In this document: piece by piece, positions 23,432-31,203 of the stretch
Layout: each line of letters starts with the position of its first letter
Numbering within the stretch: position 1 is the stretch's first letter
Position numbers and translations under genes: made by a program
From: Chloroflexota bacterium
GTDB taxonomy: Bacteria > Chloroflexota > Limnocylindria > Limnocylindrales > CSP1-4
DNA length: 42,341 nt
Reading direction: 5' to 3'
Assembly: GCA_013698095.1 (NCBI GenBank)
Contig: JACCVQ010000168.1
Location: 1 to 42,341, forward strand
The notes under the pieces: generated by a model
The model's database searches: none
What the model was told of the DNA's origin: nothing
What the model saw: the letters and a program-made list of their open reading frames with translations, nothing else

Positions 23432-24547
23432 CTAGTAGGCCGCTGTGCCTGCCACGGTCAATGGAAGAACTCCGAAAGCTCCGGCAGGGGTCAGGGTGCC
23501 GTCAACGTTTTGAACGAACGCATGCACATTCCGGCTCGCGATGTCGATCACGTAGAGGTAGGTGCCGTCGGCACTGAAATCCTCATCTCGAGGCCCGAAT
23601 CCCGAGCTCGTCGTCGCAGCGATCGACTGAAGCAATGCGATCGTCCCGTCGTCATTGATCCTGTAACTCGAGATGTCCCCGCTGCCGAAGTTCGTGACGT
23701 ACGCGTACTCGCCGTTACTCGACACGACGGTCCAGCAGACCTCCGATCGGCCGTCGGGGACCGAGCCAGCCACGAGCGTGAGCGCCGCGCTCGCGTCGAG
23801 GGTGTACGCGGACGCCGACGCCGCAAACGGGATGCCCTCCTGCGCTTCGGTGACGACGAAGTGGTTGGGGCTGTCGAAGGCGAGGCCGAACGGGGTAAGG
23901 CCGCTGGAGGCCGTCACCATCCGTGGACCGAGCCGGCCGTCGCTGCCTACCGCATACGTGTCGATCAGGTTTGTCGCCTTCTCCGTGACGACGATCGCGG
24001 TCCCGCCGGGGTTGAACTGGACCTGGGCAGCGTCGGCACCGCGGCTGATCCGCACGGCGCCACGAGGGATCCGGGCCAGCTGGCCTGCAGAATTGAGCCG
24101 GAATCCGACAACTCGGTCGTTACCTCGATTCAGGACGTACACGACGTTGCCATGGATGGTGACACTCCCGGGTGCATCCCCGCCCGACGGTTTTCGCGCA
24201 ACGAGCGTCGGAGTCGCGTCAGCGCCGACCGAGAAGACCGACACATCGTCACTGCCAGGGTTCGTGACAAGCAACCACCGGTTGTCAGCGCTGAGCGTCA
24301 CCGATCCCTGCGTCGAGAGTCGCGGTGTGCCGCTGCCCAACCCCCCGGTAGAGAAGTCCCCGATGTGCGTGAGTGACCCGTCGGCGTGACGCCGGTAGGC
24401 GATTACAGCATTGCCGCTCGCGGCGTTCGACATCGTGTAGACGCCGCCAACTGGGGCCGAGGCCGCCGTTGGAACAACAGAAGCTACGAGCAGTAACGCG
24501 GCGACGGCAACTCGGAGCGCCGTGCGCGGCAGGTATCGGAAGCTCAT
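23432..24547 (-). CDS. secreted lactonase-like beta-propeller protein
   Basis: The protein has 371 residues from ATG 24547, which has AAGGAGAAGGC before it. A signal peptide (1-31) ends near PTAASA. The remainder consists of repeated propeller blades with the pattern 'YVxNxGxxxVxxFxxxxxG', for example WLLVTNPGSDDVSVFSVG, YVLNRGNDRVVGFRLN, YVTNFGSGDISSYRIN and YVIDIASRNVHAFVQN. This is the seven-bladed fold of 6-phosphogluconolactonase and carboxymuconate cyclase relatives, but exported members are mostly of unknown activity, so a lactonase reaction is not claimed. It stands alone between the DUF2935 unit and the two-component genes. Confidence 0.82.
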   Translation of the reverse strand: MSFRYLPRTALRVAVAALLLVASVVPTAASAPVGGVYTMSNAASGNAVIAYRRHADGSLTHIGDFSTGGLGSGTPRLSTQGSVTLSADNRWLLVTNPGSDDVSVFSVGADATPTLVARKPSGGDAPGSVTIHGNVVYVLNRGNDRVVGFRLNSAGQLARIPRGAVRISRGADAAQVQFNPGGTAIVVTEKATNLIDTYAVGSDGRLGPRMVTASSGLTPFGLAFDSPNHFVVTEAQEGIPFAASASAYTLDASAALTLVAGSVPDGRSEVCWTVVSSNGEYAYVTNFGSGDISSYRINDDGTIALLQSIAATTSSGFGPRDEDFSADGTYLYVIDIASRNVHAFVQNVDGTLTPAGAFGVLPLTVAGTAAY

Positions 24548-24816
24548 GCCTTCTCCTTGTTTGCGGGTCTGCCGCGAACCTTCCACCGACAGTCGCTGCC
24601 GATCGATCCGGGCTGCCCTTGCTTTCAGGAAAAGGTCAAACACTCAAGTGGACTGTGCCTTTCAGTGATGTGAACAGATGGAAAACTCGGTGAACTCGCG
24701 ATAGACGGCCGAGCACGAGCGGCACCAGCCCGGCATCTCGGCTGGGGGTTGCGGGGTGACCATTTCTTCGAACCGAGCGCGACGGTGGCGAGGCTGCGAA
24801 CGGAGCGGAGTGAGGA

Positions 24817-26004
24817 TCAGATCCTGGCCGGCAGCCAGAAGGCGACGCGCCCGCCTACGCCATCCTCGAACCAGAGTCGGCCGCCGTGCGATTCGACCAG
24901 GCCGCGCACAATCGCGAACCCGAGGCCGGCACCTCCGGCTCCGCCGTCCGGTCGGGCCGTTCCAGCCAGTCCCTTGAGTAGACGCTCGCGCAGGTCCGCG
25001 TCGAAGCCATCGCCCTCGTCGAGGACGCGAACGAGGATGCCATCGTCGTGAGAGGACAGCGCGACGAGCACTTCGCTTCCGTGGGGCGTGTGCCGGATCG
25101 CGTTGTCGAGGAGGTTCCGGATCACTCGCGAGATCTCGTTCGGGCCGACTGGCGCGATCATGCCGTCGTCGGCGTGCACGCGAATGCCAACGCTCTTCCG
25201 CACTGCGACCGGTGTCAGCGCCTCCACCGCCTCATCCGCGAGCTCCGACAGATCAACGGGGACCCGCGGGATTTCCAGGTTGCCGCCCTCGATCCGGGCC
25301 AGCAGGAAAAGATCATCGACCAAACGCCGGATGGCCTCGATGTCCGCGCTCATTGCACGGAAATATCGGTCGGGGCTCGGGGCGAGGCCATCTTCGAGCG
25401 CGTCAAGGGCAGCCCTCAGCGCACTCAGTGGCGTCCGAAGGTCGTGGCCCACGGCGGCCAGGAACGCCTGTCGAGCCGAACGCGCGTCCGTGCGTTCCGA
25501 CTCGAGCGACGCCAGGCGCGTGGCCATCGTGTCGATGGCCCGGGCTGCTTGTCCGATCTCGTCTGCCCGTTCAATCGCCGATCGGGCATCGAGGTCGCCC
25601 GTCCCGATCCGGCCGGCTGTCGCCCGGAGGCGTCGCGCATCCGCGGAGAGCTCACGGGCCAATGCGTGCTCCACGATGATCCCGAATCCCGCGCCAACGA
25701 AGGCAACGACGAGCAGGAGCCCGTTCTGCGACGGCTCCAGCATCATCACGGCGGCCGACAACGCGATCGCAATGCCCGCCGTGAACATCGCCGCGAGGGA
25801 CACGACGAGAATCTCGTGATGGAGCGAATCGACTCGAGCGGTAGCTCGCGGCAGCAATGCCCCCACGATGGTCGTGGCAGCGGCGAGTGCGAGGAGCAGT
25901 GCCGGAGCCACTTGCTGGGCGAGCGGAAACTCGCCGCCGACCATCAGGATGAGGATGATCCCGGCAACGGCGACGATCGCCGGCCCGAAAGCGACGATCC
26001 TCAT
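24817..26004 (-). CDS. sensor histidine kinase (HAMP-HisKA-HATPase)
   Basis: The protein has 395 residues. About four membrane helices in the first 115 residues with almost no outer loop suggest intramembrane sensing. A HAMP-like linker (about 110-170) leads to the H-box with H187 in VGHDLRTPLSALRA. The ATPase domain has the N-box RNLLDNAIRHTPHG (296-309), G1 DEGDGF and G2 GGAGLGFAIV. It is cognate to the response regulator immediately upstream (ATGA overlap), forming a complete two-component system of unknown signal. A short inverted repeat CCAGCC/GGCTGG (24725-24745) lies about 70 bases after the stop and could be a weak terminator. Confidence 0.92.
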   Translation of the reverse strand: MRIVAFGPAIVAVAGIILILMVGGEFPLAQQVAPALLLALAAATTIVGALLPRATARVDSLHHEILVVSLAAMFTAGIAIALSAAVMMLEPSQNGLLLVVAFVGAGFGIIVEHALARELSADARRLRATAGRIGTGDLDARSAIERADEIGQAARAIDTMATRLASLESERTDARSARQAFLAAVGHDLRTPLSALRAALDALEDGLAPSPDRYFRAMSADIEAIRRLVDDLFLLARIEGGNLEIPRVPVDLSELADEAVEALTPVAVRKSVGIRVHADDGMIAPVGPNEISRVIRNLLDNAIRHTPHGSEVLVALSSHDDGILVRVLDEGDGFDADLRERLLKGLAGTARPDGGAGGAGLGFAIVRGLVESHGGRLWFEDGVGGRVAFWLPARI

Positions 26005-26708
26005 GGATCGAACCGGTACCCGACACCTCGGATCGTGACGATCCGCCGAGGCTCGAGTGGGTCGTTCTCGATCTTCTGGCGGATCCGACGGACGTGCACC
26101 GTGACCGTTGAGACGTCACTGAATTCGGCCGATGATTCCCACACGTGGTTGAGAAGTTGAGCGCGCGAGAACACCTGGTGAGGCGACGAGGCCAGGAAGT
26201 GAAGAAGGTCGAACTCGCGGGCGCGGAACGGAACGGTCTTCCCCCGCACGGTCACCGTCCTCGCCCGTGCGTCGATCGATAGATCGGCGAATTCGAGCCG
26301 AGGGCCATCGATCACCGCACGGCCGCGACGGAGGACCGAGCGGACTCGGGCGACGAGCTCGCGAGGGGAGAACGGCTTGACGACGTAATCGTCCGCTCCC
26401 AGCTCGAGGCCAACCACTCTGTCCATCTCCTCGGTTCTCGCCGTCAGCAGGATCACGGGAACGGCGCTCGTCCGACGGATATCGCGGAGGAACGCCAGAC
26501 CGTCCATCCCAGGCAGCGTGAGATCGAGGACGACGAGGTCCGGAGATTCCGCGAACAACCGTCGCGCGCTGTCCCCATCGGCAGCGGAATCGACGCGATA
26601 CCCCTCGCGCTCAAGATAGCGAGAAACGACCTCTCGAACGGTCGGCTCATCGTCGACCACGAGCACGCGCCAGCGTCGACCGTTGCCGATGGCCTCGCTC
26701 ACCTGCAT
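26001..26708 (-). CDS. OmpR/PhoB-family response regulator
   Basis: The protein has 235 residues from ATG 26708; the open frame continues upstream without family sequence. The receiver domain (about 13-125) has the acidic pocket D19-D20, phosphorylated D62 (VVLDLTLPGMDG), T89 and K111 (VVKPFSPRE). The winged-helix DNA-binding domain (about 140-233) shows FRAREFDLLHFLASSPHQVFSR and the C-terminal VHVRRIRQKIE with IVTIRGVGYRFDP. It is the first gene of the pair with the histidine kinase. Its targets are not known; the divergent or neighbouring secreted-protein genes are candidates by position. Confidence 0.94.
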   Translation of the reverse strand: MQVSEAIGNGRRWRVLVVDDEPTVREVVSRYLEREGYRVDSAADGDSARRLFAESPDLVVLDLTLPGMDGLAFLRDIRRTSAVPVILLTARTEEMDRVVGLELGADDYVVKPFSPRELVARVRSVLRRGRAVIDGPRLEFADLSIDARARTVTVRGKTVPFRAREFDLLHFLASSPHQVFSRAQLLNHVWESSAEFSDVSTVTVHVRRIRQKIENDPLEPRRIVTIRGVGYRFDP

Positions 26709-26855
26709 CGGGGACGACGGGGATGCGGGTTCATTCCGAGGAGCATACGCAAGAGACGCTCCGACTTGTCGGCCCAGGAATGACCGAGTGGCCGCGAAAT
26801 GGCCGCTGGCACGGCGCCAGCGGCCGATGAACAAGTTGGCAGCCTTCGCTCCGAG

Positions 26856-28064
26856 CTAGAGGAAGCGCATGACGATCGGACAATTGACCACGATCGTGGT
26901 CGATCCGAACGGCTTGCCGCTAGGTCCGGTCAGGAAACCGCGACGAACGAATTCGAGCAACTGAAACTCGTCGATCAAGCGGGAACGATATCCCCTGTCG
27001 ATCGCCACCTTCGTCCACTCGCCGAGATTCAGATCCCAGAGCGGGCTGTAGTCGAGGGCCAGGGTCGGCAGGCCGCCGATCACGTGGAGCGGCGGGAGCG
27101 GCTTGCCGTCCGCGCCCTTGTCCGAAAGCGCGCTGTTCAGGCCCTGGCGCTGCGGATTATCGGCGCCCGTTGGTCCATTGGCGATCGGGAAGAGCCGTTC
27201 AACGGCGCTGAAGGCGCCGTCGTCGCTGCCAACCCCAACGGTGCTCAAGGCGGGCGCGAAAGTGCCGTTGTCGAGAGCTGCGACAACGGGGTCGGATGCC
27301 TCCGTGCTGATATATGCGGACGCCCGGCCGAAGCTGAAGATCGGGGTCATCTGGAGGGTGACTGTCCCACCGGCCCGGCCTTCGGGGCAGATCTTCAGGA
27401 CGCGGTCATGGACGCGTGTGTAGTCGACCTTGCCGGCGCAGAAGTCGATCTTGTCAGCCTCGAGGCCGAACGCAATGACTGGTGCGTTGTAGATGTACCC
27501 ACCGCCGTTTTCGATCTTGACCAGCGGCGAGTAGCCCTTGTCGCCAGTGGATCCGGGCTTGGCGGTCTTGGGCGGGAAGAAGTTGGGCGCATTGCCGGGC
27601 ACGACGGTGCGCACGGGCGCGAAGTCGACCGTGCCCTTGTCGAAAACAAGGGTCCCATCCTTGCGCAGGTTGCCGTGGCGGATCGTGCTCGCTTCGGCAT
27701 AGGCGAGCTTGGCCGAGAAATTCAGGCCGAGGGCCTCGGCATTCCGCTCGTCGTTCGTGTCGGTCAGGATGTACCAGACCGGCTTGCCGTTCTTGAGCTC
27801 GCCGCGGTAGAGCGGGAGGGTAACGGTCATCTGCTCCTGATTCACGGTCCCTGCGCGCAGCAGCTTGACAGGACCGACGAGATTCTTGTCGACCTCCGAC
27901 GGCGGAGGGCCTTGGTAGGTGAGGGGGATGCCCGTGCCCGTCGATGACGGCGGCGGCAGGGGATCGGCGGCGAGAGCCGACATGAGCGTCGGGCCCACGA
28001 GGATCGTCGCCAACACGATCCCGGCGACCGTCTTCACTGGGCGACCGATGACTGGAATGTTCAT
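26856..28064 (-). CDS. secreted protein of unknown function
   Basis: The protein has 402 residues from ATG 28064. A strong AGGAGG lies 9 bases before this codon; ATG 28070 is in frame but too close to it. The signal peptide (1-32) ends at SALA. The mature protein has GNAPNFFPPKTAKPGSTGDK and NGGGYIYNAPVIAFGLE in its middle and two Cys (FCAGK and KICPEG) that could form a disulfide across about 25 residues. It looks beta-rich. I do not recognise the family and no catalytic motif stands out. It is transcribed divergently from the second MerR gene, about 280 bases away. Confidence 0.75.
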   Translation of the reverse strand: MNIPVIGRPVKTVAGIVLATILVGPTLMSALAADPLPPPSSTGTGIPLTYQGPPPSEVDKNLVGPVKLLRAGTVNQEQMTVTLPLYRGELKNGKPVWYILTDTNDERNAEALGLNFSAKLAYAEASTIRHGNLRKDGTLVFDKGTVDFAPVRTVVPGNAPNFFPPKTAKPGSTGDKGYSPLVKIENGGGYIYNAPVIAFGLEADKIDFCAGKVDYTRVHDRVLKICPEGRAGGTVTLQMTPIFSFGRASAYISTEASDPVVAALDNGTFAPALSTVGVGSDDGAFSAVERLFPIANGPTGADNPQRQGLNSALSDKGADGKPLPPLHVIGGLPTLALDYSPLWDLNLGEWTKVAIDRGYRSRLIDEFQLLEFVRRGFLTGPSGKPFGSTTIVVNCPIVMRFL

Positions 28065-28306
28065 GAGCATCTTCCTCCTGGCCATTTGGGCGCCGTACCC
28101 GCCGCCCGCGATCACAGCACTGTGAGTCCAGGAGGAGCGCCTCTGATGACGGCTCGGCGACGGACAGGGGAACGAATCAGGAACGCACGATGAACGACCC
28201 GTCGCGTCAGACAGATCGGCTGCACTCGGCGGACACGTGCTCTTCGCCCGGTCGCAGGGACGCCCGCGGTCGACTCGCCGTGTAGGTCGACCCGACGAAA
28301 CGATGC

Positions 28307-28337
28307 TTGACCTTCCACCTGGTTCAAGGTGTACGGT
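28307..28337 (+). promoter_or_regulatory. second MerR-type promoter with 19-bp spacer, probably leaderless
   Basis: TTGACC (28307-28312) and TACGGT (28332-28337) are 19 bases apart. A 21-base interrupted palindrome (28310-28330) is centred on T28320: outer arms ACCTT and AAGGT, inner arms ACC and GGT. The predicted transcription start falls at about 28344-28345, the A of the ATG at 28345, so the mRNA should be leaderless. The arms ACCTT/AAGGT resemble operators of metal-responsive MerR proteins. Confidence 0.8.
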
Positions 28338-28344
28338 CGCTCAT

Positions 28345-28800
28345 ATGAACGTCTCTGAAGTCGCCCGCCGGGCTGGCATCGCCCCGACGGCCGTTCGGTT
28401 CTACGAGCGCCGTGGCGCCCTTCCGGTTACGGCCAGGCGTGACAATGGCTACCGCGAGTACACCGACCGTGACCTCTGCCAACTGCGGCTGGTCGTGAGC
28501 TTGCGCGGCCTCGGACTCGATGTGAAGACCGCCGGCAGCCTTGCGAGGCATTGCATCGAGGGCCGGTGCGACGTGATGGCGCGCGACCTGGCGCCGCTGG
28601 TCTCTGCGCAGCGAGCCGCCGTGGCCCGCAGCCAGGCCGAACTGGCCGAACTCGACCGCCACCTCGCCGCCCTCGAAGTGAGCCTCGCGACCGGCGAGCC
28701 CGACTCAAATCTGTGTTTCGAGGAAGGAGGTGATGGCGATGACGAACTGCGAATGCGGACCGGACTGCCCGTGCGGACCCTGCTGCTGACCCGCAGCTGA
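28345..28800 (+). CDS. MerR-family metal-responsive regulator
   Basis: The protein has 151 residues. The winged helix-turn-helix (about 1-70) has APTAVRFYERRGALP and DNGYREYTDRDL. A dimerisation helix runs about 80-115. C75, with C70 nearby, lies at the usual first metal-ligand position, and C124 (SNLCFEEGG) is a possible second ligand; there is no CueR-like CxxxxxxxC loop, so a divalent metal is more likely. ATG 28345 is fixed by the domain start and by the promoter 7 bases upstream. The 3' end overlaps, in another frame, a short Cys-rich ORF with its own ribosome site. No transporter gene is adjacent on the same strand. Confidence 0.87.
   Translation: MNVSEVARRAGIAPTAVRFYERRGALPVTARRDNGYREYTDRDLCQLRLVVSLRGLGLDVKTAGSLARHCIEGRCDVMARDLAPLVSAQRAAVARSQAELAELDRHLAALEVSLATGEPDSNLCFEEGGDGDDELRMRTGLPVRTLLLTRS
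28739..28789 (+). CDS. 16-residue Cys-rich peptide overlapping the merR 3' end (candidate mini-metallothionein)
   Basis: This ORF reads MTNCECGPDCPCGPCC and then TGA, with six Cys in sixteen residues arranged as CxC, CxC and CC. AAGGAGG (28724-28730) lies 8 bases before its ATG, which is ideal spacing and the strongest ribosome site in this stretch. It cannot serve the overlapping merR frame, which is already in progress. An in-frame ATG at 28733 would add two residues but sits too close to the site. Cys spacing of this kind is typical of metallothioneins that bind soft metals. Its location inside a metal regulator gene strengthens the case. Translation is inferred, and the ORF is short enough that chance must be excluded. 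Confidence 0.6.
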   Translation: MTNCECGPDCPCGPCC

Positions 28801-28805
28801 CCACT

Positions 28806-28829
28806 CGGGGCGATGGGCCCGTCGCCCCG
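28806..28829 (+). terminator. hairpin after merR and the Cys-rich ORF
   Basis: CGGGGCGA (28806-28813) pairs perfectly with TCGCCCCG (28822-28829) across an 8-base loop, starting 6 bases after the merR stop. AT-rich sequence follows, though not a pure T-tract. The position and stem support a terminator. Confidence 0.6.
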
Positions 28830-29078
28830 GCCAAATTACTTCGATCCGCTCATGTCCTCCCAGAAGAACCGTCCTCGCCCTGATCCTGGCCGCCGCCGAC
28901 CGGCGTGAGCGAAACCCGCACCATCCGGAGAGCGCTGTTCGCCTCCCTGGCCGCGATCCCGATCGCGCTGGATGACCCTGCAGCTCCGACTGGCCGCGCG
29001 TTCACATCTGTTCACAGCTGTTTCGTGCAGGTCACCCCAGGTTCCTGCCAGTCGGGCGATGTTGGGTAGAGTGGTTCC

Positions 29079-30950
29079 GTGGTTTCGTCCTCCCCGCTCC
29101 GCGCCTTCCTGGGTCCCTTGCTCACGCTTGGGACGATCGTGGCGATCATCATCGTCCGGACGGTCGTGCCGGTCCCCTCGCCCGGGATTCTCCTGCTGCT
29201 CGCCGTGGCGCTCGCGGGGGTCGTCGGGGGTGTCCGGTCGGCGCTCGTCAGCGCGGCGTTCATGGGCAGCTTCATCGCCGTGGACGCGTCCCTGCCGGGT
29301 CAGCCGTTCCACTACGCGCCGGATTCGATCAGCCGCCTGCTCATCAACCTGTCGGCCGCGCCGGCCATGGCCCTGCTCGTCGGTGGCCTCGTCGGCCGTC
29401 TCGAGCATCGCGAGCTTGACCTGGCGCGCGCCCGTGCACACGAACGCGAACGGGCCCTGACTGACACTGTCACTGACGCCATCGTCACGATCGACAGGGG
29501 CAGCACGATCCGGGCCGCCAACCCCGCTGCGCACGAGATGTTCGGCTATGCGGAGAACACGCTCGTCGGTCGATCGTTGACCGAGCTCATGCCGGACGAG
29601 GCGCGGCGACAGCATCTGGCAGGCCTGGACTCGTATCTCGAGACTGGCCGCCGGCGCATCAATTGGCAAGGCACGGAGCTCGTCGCACGGCATTCTTCAG
29701 GCCGGGAGATCCCCATCGAGGTTTCGTTCGCCGAATATGGGACCGGGGCCGATCGTCGATTCACCGGCGTCATCCGCGACGTCCGGCATCGGCGCGATCT
29801 TGAAGAGCAGCTCCGCCAGGCGCAGAAGATGGACGCTCTCGGCCAGCTTGCCGGCGGAGTGGCCCACGACTTCAACAACATCCTCACCGCCGTCTATGGA
29901 TTTACCGACCTTGCCCGTGGCGGGCTCGACACGAACGACGAGAAATACGAACAGCTCGGCTTCGTGATCGACGCTGCGACCAGGGGCCGCGATCTCGTTG
30001 CTCAGTTGCTGGCCTTCGGGAGGCGCCAGGTCCTCAATCCAGAGCATCTCGACATGAATGACGTCGTCGCGTCGGTCGAGCCGATGCTTCGGCGCCTGAT
30101 CGGCGAGAACATCGAGATGACAACGAGGATGGGCGCGGGGCTGGGCACTGTCACCGCGGACCGCACGCAGCTCGCCCAGGTTCTGATCAATCTCGCGGTG
30201 AACGCCAGGGATGCGATGCCGGACGGTGGTCATCTGACCATCGAGACTGGGGCTATCGACCTGGACGCCGAGTACGCGGCCGAACACGCCGGTGTCAATC
30301 CCGGTCATTACGCCTTGTTGTCGGTTACCGACGACGGGGTCGGCATGGACCCGGCCACAAAGTCGCGCATCTTCGAACCATTCTTCACGACGAAACCGAT
30401 CGGCCACGGCACAGGCCTCGGTCTCGCCACCGTTCACGGCATCGTCGAGCAGAGCGGCGGGCGGATCTGGGTGTACTCGGAGCCCGACCGTGGAACCACC
30501 TTCAAGGTGTACCTGCCGGCAACCGCCGAGTCTCCTACCCTGAATGCGCCGGCCCGGCCCTCAGCTCCCCGCGGGCACGGCGAGGTCGTGCTCGTCACCG
30601 AGGACGACGAGAGCATCCGGAGCCTCGCCCGGATTTCGCTCGAACGGTTCGGGTACCGCGTCATCGTCGCGGGACATCCAGACGAGGCGCTCGAGATGTT
30701 CCATTCCACCCCAGTGGCCGTCCTCGTCACCGACGTCGTGATGCCCGGTCGGTCCGGGATCGAACTCGCCAACGTCATCAGGGCGTCCAACCCGAGCCTG
30801 CCAGTGGTCTTCATGTCGGGATACGCAAGCGCGGCCATCGACCAGCAAGGCGCCCTTGACGGAGGCGACGTGTACCTCCCCAAGCCGTTCACTCCCGACG
30901 ATCTCGCGCGGGCTGTCGCCCGAGCCCTTGAGCCGAAGAGCGGCGACTGA
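29079..30950 (+). CDS. hybrid sensor histidine kinase with PAS and receiver domains
   Basis: The protein has 623 residues. Membrane helices (about 10-108) resemble the DUF4118/KdpD-type four-helix sensor. PAS (about 125-235) is followed by HisKA with H263 in [10 protein letters not shown], the form used by the AtoS/NtrB-like kinases. The ATPase domain (about 360-480) has N375 in [10 protein letters not shown] and [20 protein letters not shown]-terminal receiver (about 500-620) has the acceptor D552 in [11 protein letters not shown] and [12 protein letters not shown] 29079 is the only plausible start; a TAGAGT element 7 bases before it (29067-29072) suggests a leaderless message. No partner response regulator is adjacent. 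Confidence 0.9.
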   Translation: MVSSSPLRAFLGPLLTLGTIVAIIIVRTVVPVPSPGILLLLAVALAGVVGGVRSALVSAAFMGSFIAVDASLPGQPFHYAPDSISRLLINLSAAPAMALLVGGLVGRLEHRELDLARARAHERERALTDTVTDAIVTIDRGSTIRAANPAAHEMFGYAENTLVGRSLTELMPDEARRQHLAGLDSYLETGRRRINWQGTELVARHSSGREIPIEVSFAEYGTGADRRFTGVIRDVRHRRDLEEQLRQAQKMDALGQLAGGVAHDFNNILTAVYGFTDLARGGLDTNDEKYEQLGFVIDAATRGRDLVAQLLAFGRRQVLNPEHLDMNDVVASVEPMLRRLIGENIEMTTRMGAGLGTVTADRTQLAQVLINLAVNARDAMPDGGHLTIETGAIDLDAEYAAEHAGVNPGHYALLSVTDDGVGMDPATKSRIFEPFFTTKPIGHGTGLGLATVHGIVEQSGGRIWVYSEPDRGTTFKVYLPATAESPTLNAPARPSAPRGHGEVVLVTEDDESIRSLARISLERFGYRVIVAGHPDEALEMFHSTPVAVLVTDVVMPGRSGIELANVIRASNPSLPVVFMSGYASAAIDQQGALDGGDVYLPKPFTPDDLARAVARALEPKSGD

Positions 30951-31172
30951 CGCGGGCGGCCACAGGTTCGACAATTTGACAATCTCCTCGCCGTGATCCT
31001 TCGTCACGCCAACCTGTTGGTCGAGGAGCTCAACGAAGGCGAGATTTCGCGACTCCCGTCCAGGAGATCCGGGAATGCTGGTGACCGCGCCGCCAGGATG
31101 ACGAGGCAACTGCGGAGGCTGCGCCGCCCGTGGACGAAGCCGGCCCCTCGGCGCACGGAGCCTGGCATTTTC

Positions 31173-31195
31173 CAGACGCACAAGTCGTGCGCCTG
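31173..31195. terminator. possible bidirectional hairpin between convergent genes
   Basis: CAGACGCAC (31173-31181) and GTGCGCCTG (31187-31195) pair over 9 positions with one mismatch and a 5-base loop, in the 253-base gap between the convergent hybrid kinase and GGDEF genes, 8 bases from the GGDEF stop. No T-tract is present. The rest of this gap shows no convincing gene. Confidence 0.35.
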
Positions 31196-31203
31196 AGTTC
31201 ATG

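Noticed and set aside
30993..31196. A 67-codon plus-strand frame between the hybrid kinase and the GGDEF gene
   Set aside because: No ribosome site, no domain, and an Arg/Pro-rich composition like the shadows elsewhere; the region also holds a hairpin expected between convergent genes.
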